Part shown: positions 45,814 through 56,797 of the stretch, one piece after another
Numbering within the stretch: the first letter of the stretch is position 1
How the letters are laid out: each line of letters starts with the position of its first letter
Assembly: GCA_047459075.1 (NCBI GenBank)
Contig: VSCH01000005.1
Coordinates: 1-64,000 of the forward strand
From: ZC4RG19 sp017577565
GTDB taxonomy: Bacteria; Actinomycetota; Acidimicrobiia; Acidimicrobiales; VFJN01
DNA length: 64,000 nucleotides
Direction of reading: 5' to 3'
Translations under genes and position numbers: made by a program
Notes under the pieces: generated by a model
What the model was told of the DNA's origin: nothing
What the model saw: the letters and a program-made list of their open reading frames with translations, nothing else
The model's database searches: none

Positions 45814-46508
45814 GTGCCCCTCCTCCGCCCGGTCACCGAGCCCCGCGTCCGGGTCCCCCGGCTCGTCGCCGGCCTCGTGCTCTGCGGCCTGGGGGTCGCC
45901 TTCATGGTCGCCGCCGACCTCGGCCTGGCGCCGTGGTCGGTGCTCGACCAGGGCATCTCCGGGCGCACCGGCATCCCCATCGGCACCGTGAGCATCCTCG
46001 TCGGCGCGGTGGTGCTGGGCTCCTGGCTGCCGCTGCGCGAGCGCCCCGGACTCGGCACCGTCCTCAACGTCGTGCTCATCGGCGCCACGACCGACGCGGC
46101 CCTGCTCGTCCTCGACAGGCCCGACGGCCTCGCCGGCCGGCTCGCCTACCTGGCCGCCGGCGTCCTGCTCTGGGGGCCCGGCAGCGGCCTCTACATCGGC
46201 GCCGGGCTGGGCCCGGGGCCCCGTGACGGGCTGATGACCGCGCTGGCCGCCCGTGGCGTCGGGTCGATCCGGGCGGTGCGCACCGGCATCGAGCTGACCG
46301 CGCTGACGACCGGCTGGCTGCTCGGCGGCTCGGTCGGCCTGGGCACGGTGGCCTTCGCCGTCGCCATCGGCCCGCTGGTGCAGGCGTGCCTGCCCCGGCT
46401 GGCGCTGCCGGACCCGCCCGCGGGCGCGCCCGGAGCCGGTGCGCCCGGTCCGGCCCCGGCGGCCGGGGCGCTCCCCACCCCCGCCGACGGGGGTGGGGAG
46501 CCGCCGGA

Positions 46509-46515
<7 letters not shown>
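45814..46515 (+). CDS. YczE/YyaS-like membrane protein
   Basis: A 233-residue polytopic protein of the YczE family (related to the YitT/DUF161 group), function unknown. It starts with a basic N-terminus then about five or six helices, with GLGVAFMVAADLGLAPWSVLDQGIS, IPIGTVSILVGAVVLGSWLPL, and a GPGPRDGLMTALAARG loop characteristic of the group. The last 35 residues are a Pro/Ala/Gly tail whose codons contain a large terminator hairpin. Its 3' end overlaps ahcY by 7 nt on the opposite strand. Confidence 0.82.
46471..46500. terminator. Strong bidirectional hairpin inside the YczE-like 3' end
   Basis: CTCCCCACCCCCG, loop CCGA, CGGGGGTGGGGAG: a perfect 13-bp stem. It lies 8 nt past the ahcY stop and within the last codons of the opposite gene, so it can end both transcripts. 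Confidence 0.7.
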
Positions 46516-47957
<1,442 letters not shown>

Positions 47958-48079
47958 GGGGTCACTCCCTCGATGACGTGTCGGGTGGGCTGCGGCGCCG
48001 GGTGCGGCGCGCCTCTGCCTGCGTCATCGGGCTGGGCGCAGCAGCGCCACCCATGTCAGCCCGAGGTGCGCCGAGACTA
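47958..48079 (-). promoter_or_regulatory. Structured ahcY leader (candidate riboswitch)
   Basis: TAGTCT (48079-48074) starts a leader of about 110 nt. It opens with TCGGGCTG (48064-48057), which pairs perfectly with CAGCCCGA (48034-48027); inside is GGCGC-TGCT-GCGCC (48048-48035). CGATGACG (48029-48022) pairs with CGTCATCG (47978-47971), which ends next to the AGGGAG ribosome site. GGGTGG (48052-48047) could pair with CCACCC (47988-47983) as a pseudoknot. SAH riboswitches precede ahcY elsewhere, but I cannot match their consensus here. Confidence 0.55.
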
Positions 48080-48150
48080 GCGGCGCGGCCACCCGCCGGT
48101 CGACCAGCGAGGTCCGGGAAACGCGCTCGGACGGGCCGGCGCGCGCCGCG

Positions 48151-48156
48151 TAGCGT
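48151..48156 (+). promoter_or_regulatory. -10 box (TAGCGT) of the ABC exporter operon
   Basis: TAGCGT is 9 nt before the GTG at 48166. Confidence 0.4.
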
Positions 48157-48165
48157 CGGTCGACC

Positions 48166-49968
48166 GTGACGTCCCCCTCACCGCCCGCCGACGGCCGGGC
48201 GGCGCGCCCGCTCGCCGCCGAGCTGCGCCCCGAGGCCCGGTCGATGGCCGGGATCGTGGGCGTCCTCGCGCTCTCGCTCGGGGCCCGCTTGGCCCTGCCG
48301 TTGCTCCTGGGCCGCTTCGCCGACGACGCCCTCGAGGGCGCCGCCACCTCCCGCCTCACCGCCCTGGCCCTCGTCTACGTGGCCGCCGCGCTGGGCGCGG
48401 CCCTGCTCGACCTCGTCGTCGTCTGGTGGTCGGCCCGGGTGTCGTGGCGGGCCGGCAACCGGCTGCGGGAGCGGCTCGCCGCCCACGCGCTGCGCCTGGA
48501 GCCGGCCTGGCACGGCCGCCACAGCCCCGGCGAGCTCATCGAGCGCATCGACGGCGACGTCGAGGCGATGACCACCTTCTTCGCCGACATCGCCGTGCGG
48601 ATCGCCGGCAACGTCGCCCTCATCGCCGGGATGCTCGTGCTCGCCACCACCATCGATCCCTGGGCGGGCCTGGTCCTCACCGTGACCGCGCTGGCGGGCG
48701 CGGCCACGATGGTCCGGCTGCGGGTGGCCGCCGTCGACGCGCGCGAGGCCGAGCGGGAGGTCAACGCCCAGCTCTACGGCGACCTCGAGGAGCGGCTCGG
48801 CGGCCTCGAGGACCTGCGGGCCAACGGCGCCGGACGCTACGCCGTCCACCGCCTGCTCGCCCACAGCGCCCGCTCGTGGCGGGCCGCCCGGCGGGCGTCG
48901 CTGCGGGGCGACGGCGCCTACGCGGCGGCCGCCGGCGTCTTCGCCGTGGGGACCGCCGCCACCATCGGCGTCGGCGTGGTCCTCCAGCAGCGGGGCGTCG
49001 TCACCGTCGGCGCCGTGCTGAGCCTCTACCGGTTCGCCGACATGCTGCGGCGGCCGCTCGAGCAGGTGGCGGAGCAGCTCAACGAGCTCCAGAAGGCGCT
49101 GGCCGGCGCCCGGCGGGCCGCCGGCCTGCTGGCCACCGAGCCGGCGATCCGCGACGGGCGCGACGACGGCGGTGGCCTCCCGGCGGGGGCGCTGGCCGTC
49201 GAGCTCGACCACGTCACCTTCGCCTACCACGCCGACGACGGCCCGGTGGTGCGGGACGTCGACCTGCGCCTGGCGCCGGGCGTCCACCTGGGCCTGGTCG
49301 GCCGCACGGGCGCCGGCAAGTCGACGATCGGCCGGCTCGTGACCCGGGCCTGGGACCTCGGCGGCACCCCGCACGACCGGGGGGCGGTCCGCCTGGGCGG
49401 CGTCGACGTCCGCGACCTCACCCTCGCCGCCGTCCGCCGGCGGGTGGCGGTGGTGACCCAGGACGTCGAGCTGTTCCGGGCGTCGGTCCGCGACAACCTG
49501 ACGCTGTTCGGCGCCCGGCCGGCGGACGACGACCGGCTGCGGGACGTCCTGGCGCAGGTCGGCCTCGGCGACTGGCTCGCCGCGCTGCCGGACGGCCTCG
49601 ACACCCCGCTGGCGGGGAGCGACGGCCTGTCCGCCGGCGAGGCCCAGCTGCTGGCCTTCGCCCGCGCCTTCCTGGCCGACCCGGCGGTCGTCGTGCTCGA
49701 CGAACCCTCCAGCCGGCTCGACCGGGCGACCGAGCGCCGCGTCGAGGCCGCGACCGAGGCGCTGCTCGCCGGCCGCACCGCCATCGTCATCGCCCACCGG
49801 CTGGCGACGCTCGACCGGATGGACGAGATCGCGGTGCTCGAGGACGGCCGGGTCGTCGAGCACGGCCGGCGGGAGGACCTGGCCCGCTCCCCCACCAGCC
49901 GCTACGCCCGCCTGCGCAGGGCCGGGGCGCCGGCGGCAGCCGATCCGCTCGAGGAGGTGGCCCCGTGA
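48166..49968 (+). CDS. ABC exporter half, catalytically active ATP site
   Basis: A 600-residue ABCB-type half transporter: six membrane helices in residues about 25-330 and a nucleotide-binding domain from about 345. Walker A is GRTGAGKST, Walker B VVVLDEPSSRLD with the catalytic Glu, and the switch histidine is in VIAHRL; the signature is degenerate (LSAGEAQ instead of LSGGQ). Start GTG at 48166. The gene overlaps the second half-transporter (GTGA), so the two form a heterodimer. The substrate (lipid, peptide or drug) is unknown. Confidence 0.9.
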   Translation: MTSPSPPADGRAARPLAAELRPEARSMAGIVGVLALSLGARLALPLLLGRFADDALEGAATSRLTALALVYVAAALGAALLDLVVVWWSARVSWRAGNRLRERLAAHALRLEPAWHGRHSPGELIERIDGDVEAMTTFFADIAVRIAGNVALIAGMLVLATTIDPWAGLVLTVTALAGAATMVRLRVAAVDAREAEREVNAQLYGDLEERLGGLEDLRANGAGRYAVHRLLAHSARSWRAARRASLRGDGAYAAAAGVFAVGTAATIGVGVVLQQRGVVTVGAVLSLYRFADMLRRPLEQVAEQLNELQKALAGARRAAGLLATEPAIRDGRDDGGGLPAGALAVELDHVTFAYHADDGPVVRDVDLRLAPGVHLGLVGRTGAGKSTIGRLVTRAWDLGGTPHDRGAVRLGGVDVRDLTLAAVRRRVAVVTQDVELFRASVRDNLTLFGARPADDDRLRDVLAQVGLGDWLAALPDGLDTPLAGSDGLSAGEAQLLAFARAFLADPAVVVLDEPSSRLDRATERRVEAATEALLAGRTAIVIAHRLATLDRMDEIAVLEDGRVVEHGRREDLARSPTSRYARLRRAGAPAAADPLEEVAP

Positions 49969-51716
49969 CGCCCGGCACGCCCACCACCGGTCGCCGACGC
50001 TCCTCGACGCCGCGCGTCGCCCTGCGCCTGGCCCGCAACGACCCGGCCGCGTACCTGATCGCGTGGGCCGGCTGGGTGGCCTTCTACTCCGCGCCGCTCG
50101 CCACCGCCGCCGTGGTGCGCCTGGTCCTCGACCGCGTCGCCGGCGGCGACGCCGGCGGCGTGTGGCTGCTCCTCGGCGCGCTGGCCGGCGTCGAGGTGGT
50201 CCGGTGGACGATGGTCGTCGCCGTTGCCGTGCAGTGGCACGGCTGCTGGGTCGGCTGGCAGACCGTGCCCCGGGTCAACCTCCTGCGCTCGCTCGCCGAG
50301 GAGCCCGGGCCCGCGGCCGGCCGCCTGCCGGGCGCCCCCGGCGAGGCGGTCAGCCGCTTCCGCGACGACGTCGAGGACCTGGCCCTCGTGCTCGACGTCT
50401 GGCTCGACATCTCGGGCGCCCTCGTGTCCTCCGCGCTGGCCGTGGCGGTGCTCGTCGCCATCGACCCCGGGGCGGCGCTGGCGATCGCCGCGCCCGTCGC
50501 CCTGGCGGCGCTCGCCGCCTGGCGCCTCGGGCCCCGCCTGCGGGCCTGGCGCCGCGCCGCCCGGGAGGCGACCGCCCGGGTGACCGGGTTCATCGGCGAC
50601 ACCTTCGGCGCGGTGTCGGCCGTGCAGTCCGCCGGCGCCGAGCAGGCGGTGCACCGGCGCTTCGTCGCGCTCAACGCCGCTCGCGCCGTGGTCGGCCGGC
50701 GTGACCAGGTCGGCTCCGAGCTCGTCCGCTCGCTGGGCTACGGGACCGGCGAGGTCGCGGTCGGTGCCGCCCTCGTCGTCGTGGCGGCGGCGCTGGGGCG
50801 GGGCGACCTGTCGGTGGGCGACGTGGCGCTGTTCGCGGCCTACGCGGCGGTGATCGCCGAGGTGCCGAAGTGGGTCGGGCGCTCGCTCGTCTACCACCGC
50901 CAGGCCGACGTGTCGGTGGACCGCCTGGCCGAGCTGCTGCGCACGCCCGACCGCCGCGCCGTCGTCGCGCCGACGCCGACTCACCTGCGCCACGGCCCCC
51001 CGCCGCTCGCGACGCCCGCGGACGGTGAGGGTCGCGACCACCCGGCCGGCCCGCTGGACGAGCCGCTGGAGGAGCTGCGCGTCGAGGGCCTCACCGTGCA
51101 CCACCCGGGGTCGGGACGGGGCGTCGAGGGCGTCGACCTCCTCGTGCGGCGGGGCGAGCTCGTCGTGCTCACCGGCCCGGTCGGCGCCGGCAAGACGACC
51201 GTCCTCCGGGCGCTCCTCGGGCTGGTGGCCGCCGACGGCGGCACCGTCCGCTGGAACGGGGCGCCGGTCCCCGACCCGTCGGTCACCCTGGTGCCGCCCC
51301 GGGTCGCCTACCTGCCGCAGGTGCCCCGGCTGTTCAGCGAGCCGCTGGCCGACACGATCCTGCTCGGCGCCCCACCCGACCGGCTCGGGTGGGCGCTGTG
51401 GGCAGCGTGCCTCGACGAGGACGTGGCCCGGCTGCCCGCCGGCACGGCCACCGACGTCGGCCCCCGGGGCCTGCGGCTGTCCGGCGGGCAGGCCCAGCGG
51501 GTCGGGCTCGCCCGGGCCCTGGTCCGGGCTCCCGACCTGCTCGTCGTCGACGACCTCTCCAGCGCCCTCGACACCGAGACCGAGACCCGCCTGTGGTCGC
51601 GCCTCGCGGTGGGCGGGTTCACCACCGCGCTGGTGGTCAGCCACCGGCCGCACGTGCTCGCGGCGGCCGACCGGGTCGTCGTCCTCGCCGGCGGCCGCGT
51701 CGTCGACGTGCGCTGA
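49965..51716 (+). CDS. ABC exporter half, degenerate Walker B
   Basis: A 583-residue partner of the previous protein, with six helices (residues about 20-330) and an NBD. Walker A GPVGAGKTT, signature LSGGQAQRV intact, Walker B LLVVDDLSSALD (Asp instead of the catalytic Glu), and His in VVSHRP. In heterodimeric exporters the degenerate site pairs this Asp with the partner's altered signature; both defects fall in the same composite site here. GTG at 49965 overlaps the previous stop, behind GAGGAGGTGG. 22 nt from the convergent oxidoreductase gene. Confidence 0.9.
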   Translation: MTPGTPTTGRRRSSTPRVALRLARNDPAAYLIAWAGWVAFYSAPLATAAVVRLVLDRVAGGDAGGVWLLLGALAGVEVVRWTMVVAVAVQWHGCWVGWQTVPRVNLLRSLAEEPGPAAGRLPGAPGEAVSRFRDDVEDLALVLDVWLDISGALVSSALAVAVLVAIDPGAALAIAAPVALAALAAWRLGPRLRAWRRAAREATARVTGFIGDTFGAVSAVQSAGAEQAVHRRFVALNAARAVVGRRDQVGSELVRSLGYGTGEVAVGAALVVVAAALGRGDLSVGDVALFAAYAAVIAEVPKWVGRSLVYHRQADVSVDRLAELLRTPDRRAVVAPTPTHLRHGPPPLATPADGEGRDHPAGPLDEPLEELRVEGLTVHHPGSGRGVEGVDLLVRRGELVVLTGPVGAGKTTVLRALLGLVAADGGTVRWNGAPVPDPSVTLVPPRVAYLPQVPRLFSEPLADTILLGAPPDRLGWALWAACLDEDVARLPAGTATDVGPRGLRLSGGQAQRVGLARALVRAPDLLVVDDLSSALDTETETRLWSRLAVGGFTTALVVSHRPHVLAAADRVVVLAGGRVVDVR

Positions 51717-51738
51717 CGCCGCCGGGGCGGCGACCCGG

Positions 51739-54000
51739 TCAGCCGCCGGCCGGCGCCACCTCGACCGGGATGCCGTTCAGCACCGCGGTGCCCGACAGCG
51801 GGTCGATGAGCTCGTCGTCGGCGAGGAGGTTGGTGTTCACCCCGGCGTGGGCGCGGGCGACGCGCAGCTCGACGCCGTCGAGGTCGTGCCCCCAGCCGTG
51901 GGGGATGCTGACCACGCCGGGCCGGATGGCGTCGGTGACCTCGACGGGAACCGTGATCTTGCCGGTGCGGGAGGTGACCTCGGCCGGCGCGCCGTCGGTG
52001 AGGCCCAGCCGAGCGGCGTCGTCGGGGTGCACCTGCAGCGTGCAGCGGGGCCGGCCCTTCACCAGGACCTCGACGTTGTGCATCCACGAGTTGTTCGAGC
52101 GCAGGTCGCGGCGCCCGATCAGCCGCAGCCCGCCGACCGGCGCGTCGAGGCCGGCCAGCAGCCGCTCGACGTCGGCCACGATGGGCTCGGGCGCCAGCTC
52201 GACCATCCCCGACGGCGTGCGCAGCACCTCGGGCAGCCGGGGCCGCAGCGGGCCGAGGTCGACGCCGTGCGGGTTGGCCAGCAGCACGTCGAGGGACAGC
52301 CCGTCGGGCCGGGCGCCGAAGCCCTCGCCGTAGGGGCCGACCCGCAGCATGAGGTCGAGGATGCGCTCGGGGCCCCGGCGGTCGCCCAGCGCGGCCACGA
52401 CCTCGTCCGGGTCCCGGCCGGCGATCGGGCTCGTCTCGTCGGCCACCGCCGACTCGACCAGCGACCGCAGCACGAGGTCGTCGACCAGCGCGGGGTCGGC
52501 GCCTGCGCCCATGCCCTGGGCGATCAGCGCCAGGCGGGCGAGGATCTCCCACTCGTCGGGCTGCCCCGGGGCGCGCGGCAGCACCGGCGGGCTGTAGTTG
52601 GCGACGTTCCGCACCGCGAGCTGCAGCAGCGCGAGGTCGTAGTGCGACTTCTGCAGCGGCGTGGGCGGCGGCAGGATGACGTCGGCGTGGCGGGTCGTCT
52701 CGTTCACGTAGGGGTCGACCGCCACGTAGAGGTCGAGCCCGGCGAGCGCGGCGTCGAGCCGGGCCCCGTTGGGCGTCGACAGCACCGGGTTGCCGGCGAT
52801 CGTCACCAGCGCCCGGACCTGGCCCTCGCCGGGCGTGTCGATCTCCTCGGCCAGGCAGACGACCGGCAGCTCGCCCATCGTCTCGCCGAGGCCCCGCACC
52901 CGGCTGCGGCGGCGGTGGAGGCGGACGCCCCGGCCGTAGCGGGGCGTGCCCCGGGTGTTGGCGGCACCGGCGGCCGCGGTGGCGAACATCGCCCCGCCGG
53001 GCCGGTCGAGGTTGCCGGTCAACGTGTTGAGCACGTCGACGAGCCAGGACGACAGCGTCCCGAACGGCGCCACCGTCGTCCCGATGCGCCCGTAGACGCA
53101 GGCCCGGGGCGCGGCGGCCAGGTCGCGGGCGAGCCGCCGCACCTCGGACGGGTCGAGGCCGGTCTGCACCGCCGTCGCCTCGGGGGTGAACGGCCGGCAC
53201 ACCTCGACCACGGTGTCGACCCCCCGCACGTACGGGCCCGCCGGGCCGAGGTCGACCAGGCCCTCGGTGACGACGACGTTGACCAGCGCCATGAGCAGGT
53301 AGGGGTCGGCGCCGGGCCGGATGGCGAGGTGCCGGTCGGCGGCCTCGGCCGTGCGCGTGCGCCGGGGGTCGACGACGACGAGGGTGCCGCCCCGGGCCCG
53401 CAGGGCCTCGATGCGACCGGGCCAGTCGGGCGCGGTGGCCAGGCTGCCGTTGGACGCGTACGGGTTGGCGCCCAGCATGAGGAGGAAGTCGGTCCGGTCG
53501 ACGTCGGGCACCGGGACCGACAGCGACGTGCCGAACATCAGCCCCGCCGCGACCTCCTTGGGCCGCTGGTCGACCGTGCTGGCCGAGTAGACGTTGGTCG
53601 TGCCGAGCGCCCGCACCAGCGGGCGGACGAACAGCAGCGCACCCAGCGAGTGGGCCGTCGGGTTGCCGATGTAGACGGCCACGGCGTCGCGCCCATGCTC
53701 CTGGACGATCGGGGGGAGCCGGCGCTCGACCTCGGCGAAGGCCTCGGCCCAGTCGACCTCGACGAGCCGGCCGCCCCGGCGCACCCGGGGTCGCCGCAGC
53801 CAGTCCGGGTCCTCGTGGAGGTGCTTGAGGGTCGAGCCCTTGGGGCAGATGAAGCCGTGGCTGAACACGTCCGCCCGGTCGCCCCGGATGCGGGTGACGA
53901 CCTCCTCGCCGGGGGGACCCGCCAGCGCGATCTCGAGCCCGCACCCGGCCTCGCACAGCGGGCAGGTCCGGAAGGCCGTCCGGGTGGCGGTCGTCGTCAT
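51739..54000 (-). CDS. Molybdopterin-dependent oxidoreductase (Fe-S N-terminal)
   Basis: A 753-residue member of the DMSO-reductase/formate dehydrogenase superfamily, soluble (no Tat signal). An N-terminal [4Fe-4S] site uses Cys13, Cys16, Cys20 and Cys52. Then come molybdopterin-guanine-dinucleotide binding domains (LLMLGANPYASNGSLA, VVVDPRRTRTAEAADRHLAIRPGADPYLLMALVN, TLTGNLDRPGGAMF) and a C-terminal MoCo-binding domain (QVHPDDAARLGLTDGAPAEVTSRTGKITVPVEVTD). The usual Sec/Cys/Ser metal ligand region reads STVDQRPKEV. No partner subunit is adjacent, so the electron acceptor is unknown. ATG at 54000. Confidence 0.9.
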   Translation of the reverse strand: MTTTATRTAFRTCPLCEAGCGLEIALAGPPGEEVVTRIRGDRADVFSHGFICPKGSTLKHLHEDPDWLRRPRVRRGGRLVEVDWAEAFAEVERRLPPIVQEHGRDAVAVYIGNPTAHSLGALLFVRPLVRALGTTNVYSASTVDQRPKEVAAGLMFGTSLSVPVPDVDRTDFLLMLGANPYASNGSLATAPDWPGRIEALRARGGTLVVVDPRRTRTAEAADRHLAIRPGADPYLLMALVNVVVTEGLVDLGPAGPYVRGVDTVVEVCRPFTPEATAVQTGLDPSEVRRLARDLAAAPRACVYGRIGTTVAPFGTLSSWLVDVLNTLTGNLDRPGGAMFATAAAGAANTRGTPRYGRGVRLHRRRSRVRGLGETMGELPVVCLAEEIDTPGEGQVRALVTIAGNPVLSTPNGARLDAALAGLDLYVAVDPYVNETTRHADVILPPPTPLQKSHYDLALLQLAVRNVANYSPPVLPRAPGQPDEWEILARLALIAQGMGAGADPALVDDLVLRSLVESAVADETSPIAGRDPDEVVAALGDRRGPERILDLMLRVGPYGEGFGARPDGLSLDVLLANPHGVDLGPLRPRLPEVLRTPSGMVELAPEPIVADVERLLAGLDAPVGGLRLIGRRDLRSNNSWMHNVEVLVKGRPRCTLQVHPDDAARLGLTDGAPAEVTSRTGKITVPVEVTDAIRPGVVSIPHGWGHDLDGVELRVARAHAGVNTNLLADDELIDPLSGTAVLNGIPVEVAPAGG

Positions 54001-54082
54001 CCTCGTCCCCCTTCGCTCGCCGGGCCCCATCGTGCCACCGGGGCCCGCGCCGCGCCGAAGGCGCCGCCGTCCGCCCGCGCGC

Positions 54083-55678
54083 TCAGGTGCCCCCGAGCGC
54101 CCAGACGGCGCCGCGTCGCAGCTCCGGACGCAGCAGGTCGGTCCGGTCGACGGCGACCGGCCGCTCGGACCGGTGGCGCTCGACGACGAACTGGTCGAGC
54201 ACCACCCGCTCGGCGAGGGGGAACCTCGCGGCCAGCTCGTCGGGCAGCGGGGCGCCGAGGAACACGAAGCTGCACGAGCGGCCGATCAGCAGGTCGCACA
54301 CGGCCGTCGGGTGGGGCCGGGCCACGAGCACGTTGATCTCGGTGACCCGCACCACCCGGTCGCCCAACGGCTCGGCGTCGGGCAGGTAGCGCTCGATCGG
54401 GCGGCTCAGCCCGCCCGACCGGTCGACGACCAGCACGCTGCCGGCGTCCGCGTCGGCCACGGCCGCGGCGACGCCCCGCCAGTCGGCCCGCTGGCGCAGC
54501 GGGTCGCGGGCGACGGCGACGTCCGCCGCCGTCCACAGCGCGACCACCGCGATCGCCACGAGCACCCCCGGCCACGGCCGCCGGGGGCCCAGCAGGGCGG
54601 CGGCCGCGGCGACGAGCAGCGGCACCAGCGCGCCGACGAAGTAGCGGCCGACCACGGCGTCGACGCCGGCGGCCGCGGCGGCCACCGGCAGGGCCACCCC
54701 GGCGAGCGCCACCCCACCGGCGACGGCGACGGCCCGCCGCTCCGGCGCGCCGAGGCGCCGGGCGGCGGCCAGGCCCCCGAGCGCCAGCACCCCGGCCACG
54801 AGCGCCCAGGGTGGCCACCGGAACGGGCTCGGCCCGGTCAGCGCGAGCTGCCCGGCCTCGTCGAGCCGGTACGACAGCGCGAAGGACCGGATCCACGACT
54901 GGTTGCCGCCGTGGCTCCGCTGGACGGCGAGGAGCGGGGCCAGCAGGACCAGCGTGACGCCGAGCGGCGCGGCCCCGGCGGCGAGGTCGCGCCGCCCGAC
55001 CCCCCGGGTGCGCGCCAGCACCGCCAGCTCGGCGACGGCCAGGCACAGGGCGAGGTAGTGGACGGCGACCGCGAACCCGGCCGCCAAGCCCCACCGCACG
55101 AGGTCGGCGCGGCGGCCGGTGCGCGCCGCCCGGGCCGCGGCCAGCAGGGACACCGCGCCGGCCAGCGCCAGCAAGCCGTAGGGGCGGGCCTCCTGCGAGT
55201 ACCAGACGAGCATCGGGTTGACGGCCACCAGCAGCGCCGCGCCCAGCGCGACCCGCCGCCGGCAGCCGAGCTCCCGGGCCAGCGCGTGGGCGACCGGCAC
55301 GGTGGCGAGCCCGGCGAGGGCCGAGAAGGACCGCAGGGCGGCGTCGCCGTCGCCGACCAGCCGGGCCCAGAACCACATGAGGACGAAGTACGGCGGCCCC
55401 GCGCCCTCGCGGGTGGCGATCTGCTGGAGCAGGTGGGGGACGAGGTTGTTGTCGGTCCCCTCGGTCGTGACCCACTCGTCGTACCAGAAGCTCTGGTCGC
55501 CCAGGCCCCGGAACCGCAGCACCGCCGCCACCGCCACGACACCGGCCAACGGGAGGCCCGACCACCGGGGCCGCCGCACCCACCGGGCCCGGGCGATCCG
55601 CCGCCGGGCCGCCCGGCGCACCCGAGGGCCGCCACCCGGTGCGCCGTCCGCGGCCGTCACGGTGTCGGTGTCCGCCAT
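54083..55678 (-). CDS. GT39-like polytopic glycosyltransferase
   Basis: A 531-residue GT-C fold membrane protein, about 12 helices, resembling protein-mannosyl/ArnT-type transferases that use polyprenyl-phosphate sugars. The first outer loop holds the expected acidic pair (GLGDQSFWYDEW), and SQEARPYGLLALAG is a typical GT39/PMT_2 motif. The C-terminal 120 residues are a soluble outer domain (GSVLVVDRSGGLSRPIERYLPD). The ATG at 55678 has GGAGGGGG about 10 nt upstream; a GTG 12 nt earlier is possible. It lies next to phosphosugar enzymes and probably decorates cell-envelope glycans or proteins. Confidence 0.85.
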   Translation of the reverse strand: MADTDTVTAADGAPGGGPRVRRAARRRIARARWVRRPRWSGLPLAGVVAVAAVLRFRGLGDQSFWYDEWVTTEGTDNNLVPHLLQQIATREGAGPPYFVLMWFWARLVGDGDAALRSFSALAGLATVPVAHALARELGCRRRVALGAALLVAVNPMLVWYSQEARPYGLLALAGAVSLLAAARAARTGRRADLVRWGLAAGFAVAVHYLALCLAVAELAVLARTRGVGRRDLAAGAAPLGVTLVLLAPLLAVQRSHGGNQSWIRSFALSYRLDEAGQLALTGPSPFRWPPWALVAGVLALGGLAAARRLGAPERRAVAVAGGVALAGVALPVAAAAAGVDAVVGRYFVGALVPLLVAAAAALLGPRRPWPGVLVAIAVVALWTAADVAVARDPLRQRADWRGVAAAVADADAGSVLVVDRSGGLSRPIERYLPDAEPLGDRVVRVTEINVLVARPHPTAVCDLLIGRSCSFVFLGAPLPDELAARFPLAERVVLDQFVVERHRSERPVAVDRTDLLRPELRRGAVWALGGT

Positions 55679-55753
55679 CGACCCCAGCACCCCCTCCGCC
55701 GGGGAGGCTAGTGGGTCCGGGGCGGGCGTGGCCCCGCCGCGCGGCGGCGCCGG

Positions 55754-56797
55754 TCAGCGCCCGGCGAGCGCCCGCTTCAGGTCGTCGAGGACGGCGACGG
55801 GGCCGGGGTCGACGCCGGCCCGGTAGGCCATGTGCAGCGAGACGACGTCGCCGGTGAAGGTGAGGTCGAACAGCTGGGCCAGCGGGCCCTCGCCCTCGGC
55901 CCGCACCTCGACGACGTCGTGGACGACCTCGGCCATGAGGTCGCGCACCAGCTCGAAGCGCCGCTGCTCCTGCGGGTGCTCCTCGTCGTGGCGCAGCTCG
56001 ACGAGCGTGAACACCTGGCGGGTGACGTCGCCGTGCTGCCCCCACCCGGCGATCTCGTTGTGGCACATCTCCGGCAGCGCGGCGACGAAGGCGGGCGCCT
56101 TGGCGTTCTCGTTCACCTGGGCCTTCCAGCGCTGGGCGGCCACGGCCCCGAGCGGCCCCGCCCCGACGAGCAGCGGGATGGTCGGCCCGATCGCCCGGGC
56201 CAGCCGGGCGCCGAGGTCGCCCTCGACGAGCGCCGGGCGCCGGCGGCGCAGCTGCTCGACCGCGGCGTCGACCCACGCCCGAGCCCCGGGGAACAGCCCC
56301 ACCGACTCGAGCAGGAGCAGCAGGGGCACGGCCATCGCCCCCAGGCCGGCCCGGGGCATGGGGATGGCGCCGGGCAGCGGCACGACGGGCGCCTGCCAGC
56401 TCGGCGCCATCGCCCCCAGCTCGCCGCCCGTCGTGACCACGACCATGCGGGCGCCCGCCGCGGCCGCCGCCTGCGCCGCCTCGAGGGTCTCCTCGGTGTT
56501 GCCCGAGAAGGACACGGCGAAGCAGAGCGTGCCCGGCCCGACGAACGACGGCGGGGCGTAGCCCTTGGCCACGACGATCGGCACCGGCACGAACGGCCCG
56601 CCGACCGCCGCCAGCACGTCGCCGGCGATGCCGCTGCCGCCCATGCCGAGCACCACGACGTTGTCGACCTCGTCGGCGGGCGGCAGCCCCTCGACGCTCG
56701 CCGCCGCCTCGACCGCCGCCTGGACCTGCTCGGGGAACGCGGCGGTCACCCCGAACATGTCGAGGCTGTCGAGGACGTCGGGGCCGATGGTCGCCAT
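55754..56797 (-). CDS. Bifunctional phosphoglucose/phosphomannose isomerase-like (SIS)
   Basis: A 347-residue SIS-domain isomerase that in archaeal/actinobacterial relatives interconverts glucose-6-, mannose-6- and fructose-6-phosphates. Motifs: VVLGMGGSGIAGDVL, VSFSGNTEETLEAA, the catalytic glutamate in QVNENAKAPAF, and ELPEMCHNEIAGWGQ-like ALPEMCHNEI. The ATG at 56797 overlaps the Trm112-like stop (TGATG), giving the order phosphomannomutase, Trm112-like, isomerase, a recurrent actinobacterial gene set that feeds GDP-mannose synthesis. Confidence 0.9.
   Translation of the reverse strand: MATIGPDVLDSLDMFGVTAAFPEQVQAAVEAAASVEGLPPADEVDNVVVLGMGGSGIAGDVLAAVGGPFVPVPIVVAKGYAPPSFVGPGTLCFAVSFSGNTEETLEAAQAAAAAGARMVVVTTGGELGAMAPSWQAPVVPLPGAIPMPRAGLGAMAVPLLLLLESVGLFPGARAWVDAAVEQLRRRRPALVEGDLGARLARAIGPTIPLLVGAGPLGAVAAQRWKAQVNENAKAPAFVAALPEMCHNEIAGWGQHGDVTRQVFTLVELRHDEEHPQEQRRFELVRDLMAEVVHDVVEVRAEGEGPLAQLFDLTFTGDVVSLHMAYRAGVDPGPVAVLDDLKRALAGR

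Noticed and set aside
47958..48079. Canonical SAH riboswitch
   Set aside because: The GAGGAGCGCUGC core and its partner could not be found, so I report only a structured leader.
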